A DNA stretch of 47,014 nt. Source: Cellvibrionaceae bacterium. Its GTDB lineage: Bacteria > Pseudomonadota > Gammaproteobacteria > Pseudomonadales > Cellvibrionaceae. The stretch spans positions 1-47,014 of the forward strand of contig PANW01000006.1 of assembly GCA_002707785.1 (NCBI GenBank), read 5' to 3'. Positions 40,578 to 47,014 of the stretch are shown piece after piece. A program made the translations under genes and the position numbers. Numbering within the stretch: position 1 is the first letter of the stretch; each line of letters starts with the position of its first letter. A model generated the notes under the pieces. It saw only the letters and a program-made list of their open reading frames with translations, made no database searches and was not told the DNA's origin.

Positions 40578-41762
40578 TTACACGAACTCCTTCTTACGGC
40601 CGTAGCTGTCTGCCAGCCAAGCCACATAATCTGGATTTTCACACATCGTCTTACCTGCGGAGTCAGATAGCTTAGCTACTGGACGACCGTTCAATTCAAC
40701 GAGCTTCATAACGATATTCAAAGGGGTGTAGCCCAAATCATTGGTCAAATTTGTGCCAATTCCGAATCCGGTTTCAATTCGATCGCCGAATTTCTTATAT
40801 AGCCCAATAGCTTTATTAATGTTCAAGCCATCACTCCAAATTGCGCGCTTCGTTTTAGGGTCTACACCCAATTCTTCAAGCCGATCGATCAACTTCTCGC
40901 ACCACTTATCGGGGCAGCCTGAGTCGTGACGAAATCCGTCAAACTGTTTAACTAAGTACAGATCCATCAACTCACAAAACGAATCCATGCCTATCACATC
41001 CGTCAGTGCATCACCCAAACTGCCTCGAAATTCTTGGGCCCATGCATCAAAAGCCGCTTTCTGAGCGTCTAAAGGGTGAACTAATCCTTGCCATGCTTGT
41101 AAGTATTCGTGCGCCATGGTGCCAATCGCAGTTAAGCCATATTCTTTAGCCAAATAGTAATTAGAAGTCCCGACAAAGTTGTTAGGTATCGACAGCTTAA
41201 AGGTACGAATCACCTCTTCTTGCCACGCTTTACTGAATCTACGGCGAGAACCAAAATCAGCAAAACTGAAGCCTACTGGCCCATTCTTCACAGTATCGAT
41301 CTTAGCCATCAAGCGACGACGGCCCTCATCAAAATCGGGCTCTTCGACATTGTGGCGGTACCAAACCTCATTAACGACAGGAAGAACATATAACTCCCAT
41401 GGACTGGTTTTCAGCATCGGACCTTCTGCCCAGATATCCAGTCCATCCTCCAATGAGTCAACGTGAATCATGCTAGCATCCAACTTGAAGTCAGCTAGGT
41501 AAGAGATAAAATCTTCAGACAGGTGTGGCTCCGTGCTCAGGTAGCGTAGTTCGCTGTCAGTGAACCGAAGCTCAGCAACCATCTTCAGCTGCTCACGGAT
41601 TTCACCAATGATTGGCTTTAAATCGATATCTCGATTACGCAACTTAAAACGGTACTTAGCCATCGCATTGGGATACTGGTGAAGATTGACCTGCTGCATA
41701 CTGAACTTGTATTTGTCGGTATCTAACAAACTAGTGATGATCTGCTCGCCCTGCTGTCTCAT
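40578..41762 (-). CDS. pncB: Nicotinate phosphoribosyltransferase
   Basis: A 394-aa enzyme making nicotinate mononucleotide from nicotinate and PRPP. ATG 41762 follows GGAGG by 7 bp and is preferred over the frame opening at 41786. Signatures: LLDTDKYKFSMQQ at the N-terminus, FSFADFGSRRRFS, GTSNYYLAKEYGLTAIGTMAHE with the autophosphorylated His, and DSGCPDKW. Middle gene of pncA-pncB-nadE; 77 bp separates it from pncA. Confidence 0.95.
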   Translation of the reverse strand: MRQQGEQIITSLLDTDKYKFSMQQVNLHQYPNAMAKYRFKLRNRDIDLKPIIGEIREQLKMVAELRFTDSELRYLSTEPHLSEDFISYLADFKLDASMIHVDSLEDGLDIWAEGPMLKTSPWELYVLPVVNEVWYRHNVEEPDFDEGRRRLMAKIDTVKNGPVGFSFADFGSRRRFSKAWQEEVIRTFKLSIPNNFVGTSNYYLAKEYGLTAIGTMAHEYLQAWQGLVHPLDAQKAAFDAWAQEFRGSLGDALTDVIGMDSFCELMDLYLVKQFDGFRHDSGCPDKWCEKLIDRLEELGVDPKTKRAIWSDGLNINKAIGLYKKFGDRIETGFGIGTNLTNDLGYTPLNIVMKLVELNGRPVAKLSDSAGKTMCENPDYVAWLADSYGRKKEFV

Positions 41763-41839
41763 GTAAAACCTCCGTGCTTTTTGCATCGATTTTGCTCGTA
41801 TTAAGTAGGCTGTTTATTCAGTTGCTTTGCGTGTTTTCC

Positions 41840-42460
41840 TTAAAGAGAATCAAGGACATTGACTCCCGTTGCTTTCATTTCCTTGATGGCATCTTTTACT
41901 GTATTGAAATCAATGCCACGACAAGCAGCTAGATTCACAATCACCTCAAATCCCGCTTCACGAAGCTGGATTGCGGTGGTCTTAACGCAGTAGTCGGTTG
42001 CCAATCCACCGACGATGACAGTCGTGATCCCCTCGCTTTTCAGATATTCAACAACGCCCGTTGATTTTGTGCTTGCTAGATCGTGGTAGCAGGCTCCATA
42101 GGGATGCATATCTGGCTCAATGCCCTTATACACAGCAAAATCGTAGTCATTCACTTTTGGTAGGTCATCGAGCAGTTCAAAACCCTGCGTTCCTGGCACG
42201 CAGTGGATATTCCAGCGGATGTCCATATTGTCACCATCCACTTCACTAAACTGCGGTTTCGCTTCTGTAGCACGCCAAGTGGCTGTTGCCGGGTGGGCAT
42301 CTTTGGAAACCACTCGAATACGTGCCATTTTCGCCTGCTCATTAAGAGGGGCAGCAATCTCATCCCCCTTTGGGACAGGCAGTTCATTGGGACAAATGGG
42401 AGTAAAGCCCTTCTGCGGATCGACATCAAAGCTGGCGGTAAACTCTTTAGAAATATTCAT
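41840..42460 (-). CDS. pncA: Nicotinamidase
   Basis: A 206-aa isochorismatase-fold enzyme hydrolysing nicotinamide to nicotinate and ammonia. The catalytic triad is D12 (FDVDPQKGF), K112 (VYKG) and C158 (GLATDYCVKTT). Metal ligands lie in KDAHP (D54, H56) and H86. ATG 42460 follows GGAGG. It is the first gene of the leftward nad operon and divergent from nadD. Confidence 0.94.
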   Translation of the reverse strand: MNISKEFTASFDVDPQKGFTPICPNELPVPKGDEIAAPLNEQAKMARIRVVSKDAHPATATWRATEAKPQFSEVDGDNMDIRWNIHCVPGTQGFELLDDLPKVNDYDFAVYKGIEPDMHPYGACYHDLASTKSTGVVEYLKSEGITTVIVGGLATDYCVKTTAIQLREAGFEVIVNLAACRGIDFNTVKDAIKEMKATGVNVLDSL

Positions 42461-42481
42461 GAGCGGCCTCCAAATGGCTAC

Positions 42482-42552
42482 TTAGCAACACTGTATGACT
42501 AAGTTAGCAACTCAGTATTGCTTTGTAAAGTCCTTTACGTTAAATTAGCGAC
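42482..42552 (+). promoter_or_regulatory. Divergent nad control region with promoter, palindrome and repeats
   Basis: Rightward promoter: TTGCTT (42518-42523), 17-bp spacer, TAAATT (42541-42546). The spacer holds a perfect palindrome GTAAAGTCCTTTAC (42525-42538), well placed for a repressor. TTAGCAAC occurs at 42482 and 42504 (22 bp apart), with a relative TTAGCGAC at 42545. The NrtR-type gene of the same operon is the obvious candidate regulator. Confidence 0.55.
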
Positions 42553-42592
42553 ATTGAAGGATAAAATGCTTCGGTCAAACGGGAGATACAAT

Positions 42593-43141
42593 GTGAAGAT
42601 AGGCGTTTTTGGATCAGCATTTAACCCACCGCACATGGGGCACCTTTCGGTCATTAGGCAAGCCATGAAGCACTTTGACTTGATATTGGTAGCGCCCTCT
42701 TACCGCCATGCGTTTGGCAAGGTCATGCCAGACTTTGCAGATAGAGAAAGAATGATCAAAGCGCTTTTTAAACACCTTCCCACGGACGGTGCGGCTGTTG
42801 AATTCACTGATGTAGAGAGGAGAATTGCTCGCCTAAAGGGCCGCGCAGAGCCCATTTATACTTTTGATCTCCTCTCCGAAGTCGAAAAAGATAACCCTGA
42901 TGCAGCTATATCGTTCATCGTTGGCCCAGATAACGCCGCGAATGAAACATGGAGTAGGTTCTACAATGGCGCGGAGATATTAAAACGCTGGGAAGTATTT
43001 GTAGCTAAGGAACTACTGCCTATAAGGAGTTCGGACATTAGATCAATACTCAACGCAAAAGGGGAAATTCTAGAGCACCTATGCCCCGTTGAAATTCAGG
43101 ACATCTACAAATCCATTGATACCAAGGGAACAGCTGCATGA
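42593..43141 (+). CDS. nadD: NadD/NadR-type nicotinamide-nucleotide adenylyltransferase
   Basis: A nucleotidyltransferase that joins ATP to nicotinate or nicotinamide mononucleotide. The N-terminal KIGVFGSAFNPPHMGHL contains the [H/T]xGH active site, and RSSDIRSIL near the C-terminus is the ISSTxxR motif. GTG 42593 is chosen because the family starts at KIGVFG and GGGAG lies 8 bp upstream; ATG 42566 with AAGGA is possible. It supplies the third step between pncB and nadE. Its stop overlaps the NrtR gene start (ATGA). Confidence 0.88.
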   Translation: MKIGVFGSAFNPPHMGHLSVIRQAMKHFDLILVAPSYRHAFGKVMPDFADRERMIKALFKHLPTDGAAVEFTDVERRIARLKGRAEPIYTFDLLSEVEKDNPDAAISFIVGPDNAANETWSRFYNGAEILKRWEVFVAKELLPIRSSDIRSILNAKGEILEHLCPVEIQDIYKSIDTKGTAA

Positions 43142-43827
43142 AAAACCACATCGATTACGTTCTCTTTTCTATGGATCCCGTTATCTTCAGCATTAAGGAA
43201 GAAGAGCTATATGTGCTTGTTGTAAAGCGGAACCATGAGCCATTCAAGGGCAAATGGTCTCTACCGGGGGGAAGAGCCGATAAAGATGCCTGTAATGATC
43301 TGGCAGGATCTTTTGCTCTTAAACTTGAGGAAAAAACCGGCATCAAAGATATGTTTTTTGAACAAGTTCAGACCTACGGAGGATCAGAGATGGACCCACG
43401 TGGATGGTCTGTTACTACCTCCTACTTGGCGCTAACACCGATTGAGGCCATTGATCTCAATGCATCGCCTGAAGGTACAGAGATGAAATGGGTTTCTTTG
43501 GATTCTATTGGGGAAGAATACGATCTCGCTTTTTGGCACAATCGAATTGTCAATGACGCCCATCTACGCCTTCGCAGTAAATCGTTCTATACCGATCTCC
43601 CTGTCAATCTGATGAGAGAGAAGTTCACCTACGCTCAGTTGAGACGAGCATATGAAGTGATCCTAGGCGTGAACATCACACGACAGGCTTTTACCCGTAG
43701 AATGGATGACGCAGGAATATTCGAGCAGACGGGTGAGAAAGAGACGGGCAGTAATCGACCAACGCCTTATTACCGAAAGAAAAATCAGGGTGGGCTCTAT
43801 TCCTTCCCTCGCATGATTAAAGGATGA
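43138..43827 (+). CDS. nrtR: NrtR-type NUDIX transcriptional regulator of NAD genes
   Basis: A 229-aa protein: a Nudix-fold N-terminal domain (residues 8-140) with a degenerate catalytic box (GGRADKDACNDLAGSFALKL, lacking the REx2EE acids), followed by a winged helix (RRAYEVILGVNITRQAFTRRM). NrtR proteins sense ADP-ribose and repress NAD biosynthesis genes. It overlaps nadD by 4 bp, so autoregulation of this operon and the divergent pncA operon is expected. Confidence 0.88.
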   Translation: MKNHIDYVLFSMDPVIFSIKEEELYVLVVKRNHEPFKGKWSLPGGRADKDACNDLAGSFALKLEEKTGIKDMFFEQVQTYGGSEMDPRGWSVTTSYLALTPIEAIDLNASPEGTEMKWVSLDSIGEEYDLAFWHNRIVNDAHLRLRSKSFYTDLPVNLMREKFTYAQLRRAYEVILGVNITRQAFTRRMDDAGIFEQTGEKETGSNRPTPYYRKKNQGGLYSFPRMIKG

Positions 43828-43828
43828 T

Positions 43829-44395
43829 ATGCAATATTCTATAAAGGACTCCAAGCAACTCAGTACGGGCTTCTTAAGGGTGCTGAGCTACAAGATTCAG
43901 CACGAACTCTACGCCGGCGAAATGAGTCCCGAGTTTACTCGCGAGCTCATGGATCGAGGAGATTCGGCTTCTGTATTCCTCTATGATCCAAAAGAACAGA
44001 TTATTGTGCTCATTGAGCAGTTTCGCATTGGGGCCATGAAATCAGATTCCCCATGGGTTCTTGAAACCGTGGCCGGTGTTATCGAAGACGGTCTATCCGC
44101 AGAGGAGACCGCACGTAAAGAAGCTGATGAAGAATGCGGAGCCCAGATCGGAACCTTAGAAAAGATCGCTAGCTACTATCCTTCTGTAGGAGGCTGCAAT
44201 GAATACAAAACCCTGTTCTACGCGGAAATTGAGTCTGAGACGATTCGAGGAGTACATGGGGTGGAGAGTGAAAACGAAGATATACGAGTTGTTAAATACG
44301 AATTGTCAGATTTTGTGGCGGCTCTTAAGTCAGATGCCTTTAACACTCCCTGCATTCAGATCGCAGGATACTGGCTCATGAATAAACTCAACTAA
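43829..44395 (+). CDS. nudF: ADP-ribose pyrophosphatase (NudF-type NUDIX hydrolase)
   Basis: A 188-aa Nudix enzyme that cleaves ADP-ribose to AMP and ribose 5-phosphate. The Nudix box reads GVIEDGLSAEETARKEADEE followed by CGA. The two central glutamates are kept, while the usual Glu at box position 7 is Leu and the Arg is Lys. SVGGCNEYKTLFYAE matches the ADPR family. The gene begins 1 bp after nrtR. Removing ADP-ribose would also remove the NrtR effector and recycle AMP, so it fits the operon's theme. Confidence 0.88.
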   Translation: MQYSIKDSKQLSTGFLRVLSYKIQHELYAGEMSPEFTRELMDRGDSASVFLYDPKEQIIVLIEQFRIGAMKSDSPWVLETVAGVIEDGLSAEETARKEADEECGAQIGTLEKIASYYPSVGGCNEYKTLFYAEIESETIRGVHGVESENEDIRVVKYELSDFVAALKSDAFNTPCIQIAGYWLMNKLN

Positions 44396-44508
44396 TTGTT
44401 ATTTTTTCAATCGTTCTGTAACGATAATTAACAACACATTATGCCTTCTCAGATAAGGTTACATACCATTAGGGCATTCTTCTAAGACTCGCCGGAGGCA
44501 TACTACAA

Positions 44509-44619
44509 ATGACACTATCGCACCGCATTCGATTAAGTGTGTGCCTTGCCGTCTTGTTCGTATATCGTGTGAGCAGCTGTACAACCACCAAGAATGGCCA
44601 ACGTTGCAAGCGCTACTAG
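44509..44619 (+). CDS. Candidate 36-aa lipoprotein
   Basis: ATG 44509 with GGAGG about 11 bp upstream. The product has a basic start (MTLSHRIR), a hydrophobic core and the lipobox VSSC, then a short charged tail. Small lipopeptides of this form occur as entericidin-like or Rz1-like proteins. No partner gene is identifiable. Confidence 0.4.
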   Translation: MTLSHRIRLSVCLAVLFVYRVSSCTTTKNGQRCKRY

Positions 44620-44633
44620 TTTCAAAACCCCAC

Positions 44634-45080
44634 TTATCCTCTCGTTAAGTTCTCTTCCAGTGATATTCGCAGTGCGCAGAGCTGCGGATTACTACTGTGA
44701 TATGTGCGATCAACATCCATCCGTGCAAAACTAAAGTTCGGCTCATGCCATTCAGAGGCAGGTTGAACTATTACAGGTTCATCGCAGAAGCTGAATTGAT
44801 CAGCAGTAACATCGATAGCCAGACCACTTACTTCAACCCAGTAATGAGCAGCATTGTCGATATCAGGTTCGTAGTGTCCCCTAACTAACCTTGCTCCGAC
44901 AACACCCCGTGATTCTAAAAAGTCTATCAGGAAACCTGACGCATAATGACAGCACCCTTTAGGGAATTCTCCTGATTTTCCGATGCAGCCCCAATCAAGA
45001 GACTCTAAAACTGCTCTAAAATCACTAGCCAGTTCCAACATGACAGAGCTATTCGGCTGCAACCTCTCATTAATCGTCAT
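44634..45080 (-). CDS. Papain-fold-like hypothetical protein
   Basis: A 148-aa protein. C43/C44 (FPKGCCHYASGFLIDFL), H79 (AAHYWVEV) and D90 (AIDVTADQF) occur in the order and spacing of a Cys-His-Asp triad of transglutaminase/papain-like folds, in a pattern common to stand-alone bacterial proteins. The substrate is unknown. The TTG/ATG start near 45080 has no strong ribosome-binding site. It is followed on the same strand by two small genes. Confidence 0.5.
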   Translation of the reverse strand: MTINERLQPNSSVMLELASDFRAVLESLDWGCIGKSGEFPKGCCHYASGFLIDFLESRGVVGARLVRGHYEPDIDNAAHYWVEVSGLAIDVTADQFSFCDEPVIVQPASEWHEPNFSFARMDVDRTYHSSNPQLCALRISLEENLTRG

Positions 45081-45081
45081 A

Positions 45082-45390
45082 CTAGTGAAATTCCAAAATC
45101 GTTACAGGCGGTTCATGATAAATCTTGTGTAGCTCTTTATGATTATCGCCTAATCGAGCATTCGTAATGGTTGGATCAAAGGGAGCTTCTGAAGAGAGCT
45201 CTTCCAGCTTGGCAATTGCTTCACTTGCCTTAATGGCTGCTCCATCTCCAAACTTCAGAACAATAAAAGGGGCACCGTGCTGTATGTCTACCAGATTCTT
45301 TGTGAGCGGACCAAACTCGCTATCCGTTAACTCGGCGTCAAACGGAACGTCAACGGCTTTTAACTGTTCAATCAATTTTGATGCTTTCAT
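45082..45390 (-). CDS. Hypothetical protein
   Basis: A 102-aa acidic protein (ATG 45390). It has a repeated layout: AVDVPFDAELTDSEFGPLTKN near the N-terminus and APFDPTITNARLGDNHKELH near the C-terminus, suggesting two related halves. No family is recognised. It lies 1 bp from the next gene. Confidence 0.5.
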   Translation of the reverse strand: MKASKLIEQLKAVDVPFDAELTDSEFGPLTKNLVDIQHGAPFIVLKFGDGAAIKASEAIAKLEELSSEAPFDPTITNARLGDNHKELHKIYHEPPVTILEFH

Positions 45391-45397
45391 ATTCCAA

Positions 45398-45601
45398 TTA
45401 TCTCCGATGTAGCATTGGTGGCCACTCATCCGAACTTCTTAACGATTCGACATCCTTAAGAGCTAGCGCCTCAAGTTTAGCTAAATGATCACTATCCAAG
45501 TGCCCGCATATCGATTCAATATCTTGGATAATAAGTTTGTCGTCTATGCATTCAGCAAGAGCAAGAAGAACATGAACCCTCTGCATCTCATTCTCACTCA
45601 T
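45398..45601 (-). CDS. Small hypothetical protein
   Basis: A 67-aa acidic helical protein (ATG 45601), with LLALAECIDDKLIIQDIESI and HLAKLEALALKDVESL. No motif is recognised. It stands 8 bp upstream of the 102-aa gene and is probably co-transcribed with it. Confidence 0.45.
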   Translation of the reverse strand: MSENEMQRVHVLLALAECIDDKLIIQDIESICGHLDSDHLAKLEALALKDVESLRSSDEWPPMLHRR

Positions 45602-45620
45602 ATCCAATGTGCATCGTAGT

Positions 45621-46235
45621 TTAGCTGTAAAGCGTTGACAAACCGCCGCCTTGCATTAAATTTGACTTATCAATTGTACCTTTTCCATTTGGGAAAGCAT
45701 AGAAAACAGATTCTTGTGACAGTGTGTTTTTCAAATCTTTTAATGCTTCTGGATCATGTGGTATTGGCACCCAGTAATACCCGGCAGGGTAATCATCGCT
45801 TTCTATCAGGCCGGATTCGTTGTCAAGAACCTTCGTAATATGCTCTCGAACAAGCCCTTTCGTATCTGCTGCATTTCCAACTCTCGCCAATATCTCGTAA
45901 TCAGATAAAGCATTTTTCAAGTTCGACAAATTGCCTACTTTTATCCCTTGGATACTATTTTTCATCTTTACTTCGAATGTAATTGCCAATGCATACGATT
46001 CATAATCAATATCTGATTCGTCGTTAGTAGACTCAACTTTGTAGCTACCTTCAGTTAATAGGGGAAAGTCTGCACTGTAGCTTGATTCGGCATTTATTAT
46101 ATTCTCTGCTGAACCACGAAGTGAGAACACTTCACCTAAGCCATTAGATATACAGGTAACTAGTACCATAGTTCGGCCAAATTTTTTAAGGCCTTTTATC
46201 AAACTGTTTTTGTCATCAAAAATTAACATTTTCAT
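45621..46235 (-). CDS. Hypothetical protein
   Basis: A 204-aa soluble protein (ATG 46235, GGGA upstream). The start LIFDDKNSLIKGLKKFGRTM is basic-helical; the C-terminal half contains YPAGYYWVPIPHDPEALKDL. No signal peptide or known domain is seen. First of a possible four-gene leftward run. Confidence 0.5.
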   Translation of the reverse strand: MKMLIFDDKNSLIKGLKKFGRTMVLVTCISNGLGEVFSLRGSAENIINAESSYSADFPLLTEGSYKVESTNDESDIDYESYALAITFEVKMKNSIQGIKVGNLSNLKNALSDYEILARVGNAADTKGLVREHITKVLDNESGLIESDDYPAGYYWVPIPHDPEALKDLKNTLSQESVFYAFPNGKGTIDKSNLMQGGGLSTLYS

Positions 46236-46387
46236 TCCCAATTTCTTTTTTCATATTCGAATAATTACCTCTGATCATCTTCAGCTTCTACGCTACATTC
46301 AAAGCTGATTTTTATGGATTTATATTCTTTCTCATCATTTTCTTTCCATATTTAAATGGAGATTTGGCATGAATTGAGCAGTGTACA

Positions 46388-46537
46388 TTAACCATCGACG
46401 GGAACGACTAATAAACTCGTATTGTCAGAGTGCAGCGTAACTTTAATACATTTGCCTTCTGCAAGGTACTTCAGTGAGTTCCGCCCCTGAATGCCAAGCC
46501 TTAAGATTCTTTCATCTCTTTTTTGATTAATACCCAT
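46388..46537 (-). CDS. Candidate 49-aa small protein
   Basis: Minus-strand frame from ATG 46537 to TAA 46388, starting MGINQKRDERILRLGIQGRN and ending VTLHSDNTSLLVVPVDG. Composition looks protein-like and there are no internal stops, but GGAG lies only 1 bp from ATG, so the start is doubtful. Not recognised. Confidence 0.3.
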   Translation of the reverse strand: MGINQKRDERILRLGIQGRNSLKYLAEGKCIKVTLHSDNTSLLVVPVDG

Positions 46538-46569
46538 ACTCCAACTACCCTATTAGCTTATATATCACA

Positions 46570-46944
46570 TCAAAGATATATTCGCCCACAACACAATATC
46601 AGCCCGAGAAAATCATCAACGGCATCCAATCCTTCCGGAACTAATTCGATAAAAGCCTGGAATATCGAATCGGGCCTTATTGCTATAGGCATGATTCCTT
46701 TGACATACCAGTACATTTGTCTAGAGTTATAATGCCCTCCATCGAGGGTGAGTTTATCTAGGTAACTGCATTAGCGCATTTGCATGCGAAGACTAAGATT
46801 TTTTCCTGATCCGATGCAATGTGCATCATCTGGTTCGTGGCAGCCCATTCCCTTTATTTCACCTTGTAGGCTGCTAAACGGGTTCTCTGAATCAGCAATG
46901 GTACTGCGAATGTCATCATCGGTTCAAATTAAGTTGAAATACAT
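46570..46944 (-). pseudogene. Minus-strand reading frame with two in-frame stops
   Basis: One frame stays protein-like for 125 codons. MYFNLI is followed by TGA (46924-46926), then DDDIRSTIADSENPFSSLQG ... CHEPDDAHCIGSGKNLSLRM, TAA (46771-46773), then LDKLTLDGGHYNSRQMYWY ... IFQAFIELVPEGLDAVDDFL. The family is unknown. A decayed gene is the simplest reading; two adjacent genes or stop readthrough are alternatives. Confidence 0.45.
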
Positions 46945-47014
46945 GACATCAGAGCTTTAGTTGGACTGGTTTCATTATTCATTCCAATGGCGAATCGTAC
47001 TGAGTTGAACATTT

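Larger units (their letters stand above)
46242..47014. other. Mostly non-coding right edge
   Basis: About 770 bp with no complete recognised gene. It contains a 49-codon candidate ORF and a longer interrupted minus-strand frame (separate entries). The window ends without a feature boundary. Confidence 0.4.

Noticed and set aside
46523..46732. Plus-strand 69-codon ORF at the right edge
   Set aside because: It is antisense to the more protein-like minus-strand frame and has no ribosome-binding site.
1..47014. CRISPR arrays
   Set aside because: No regularly spaced direct repeats of 20-40 bp were found; the only dense repeats are tRNA T-arms.
15000..47014. Calling the right compartment a jumbo phage
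   Set aside because: The gene content would suit one, but no capsid, tail, terminase or lysis gene is visible in the window.

Overview
The window looks like gammaproteobacterial DNA, possibly a marine Cellvibrionales or Pseudomonas relative. The evidence is a 135-aa Fur that, like Pseudomonas Fur, lacks the second Cys of the first CxxC; a TonB-dependent receptor with a Fur-box promoter; cytochrome b561; DUF4136 and SRPBCC envelope proteins; and a Tn3/IS3/IS1182 scar zone. It falls into two compartments. No phage structural, conjugation, partition or integrase genes are visible, so phage, plasmid or chromid origin cannot be decided here.

Region 1 (1-15 kb) is GC-richer with housekeeping and accessory genes: a duplicated Tn3-family right end fused to an IS3 orfB remnant, a 136-bp MITE-like palindrome, a lipoprotein, a START-like protein, an AraC regulator divergent from a sterol-desaturase-type hydroxylase, fur, cytochrome b561, a Fur-controlled FecA-like receptor, a complete Tn3-family element with frameshifted tnpA, an IS1182-like remnant, a formyltransferase, a CBS-domain protein and a cupredoxin remnant.

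Region 2 (15-34.6 kb) is AT-richer and plasmid- or phage-like: a possible Tus-like protein and an EAL phosphodiesterase reading away from each other out of perfect 22-bp inverted repeats; an exonuclease-VII-like protein; a leftward cassette (VbhA-like antitoxin, Fic, UvrD-type helicase, small proteins, DndC-like sulfurtransferase); a rightward operon of DnaG-type primase, RdgC homologue and a small ORF; a truncated NADAR-like protein; a lipoprotein; an HNH nuclease; and a receiver-like protein.

Region 3 (34.6-47 kb) is the most striking. It holds 16 tRNA genes, nearly one per amino acid, all on the minus strand. Among them lie the RNA ligase RtcB and an unannotated 54-aa ArfA-like ribosome-rescue gene whose stop codon sits in the loop of a perfect 15-bp hairpin. 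Next comes a complete nicotinamide-to-NAD salvage route (pncA, pncB, nadD-like, nadE) in two divergent operons with a NrtR-type regulator and an ADP-ribose pyrophosphatase. Read together, this resembles a self-contained kit that restores NAD, tRNA supply, broken RNA and stalled ribosomes. That would suit a mobile element facing NAD-depleting and tRNA-cleaving defences; this functional reading is inference.

Four genes (tnpA, the EAL gene, the UvrD-type helicase, the ORF pair at 15.3 kb) are each restored by adding one base, three of them at homopolymers. Assembly indels should be excluded before biological frameshifting is claimed. The helicase site is nevertheless a textbook A_AAA_AAC slippery heptamer.
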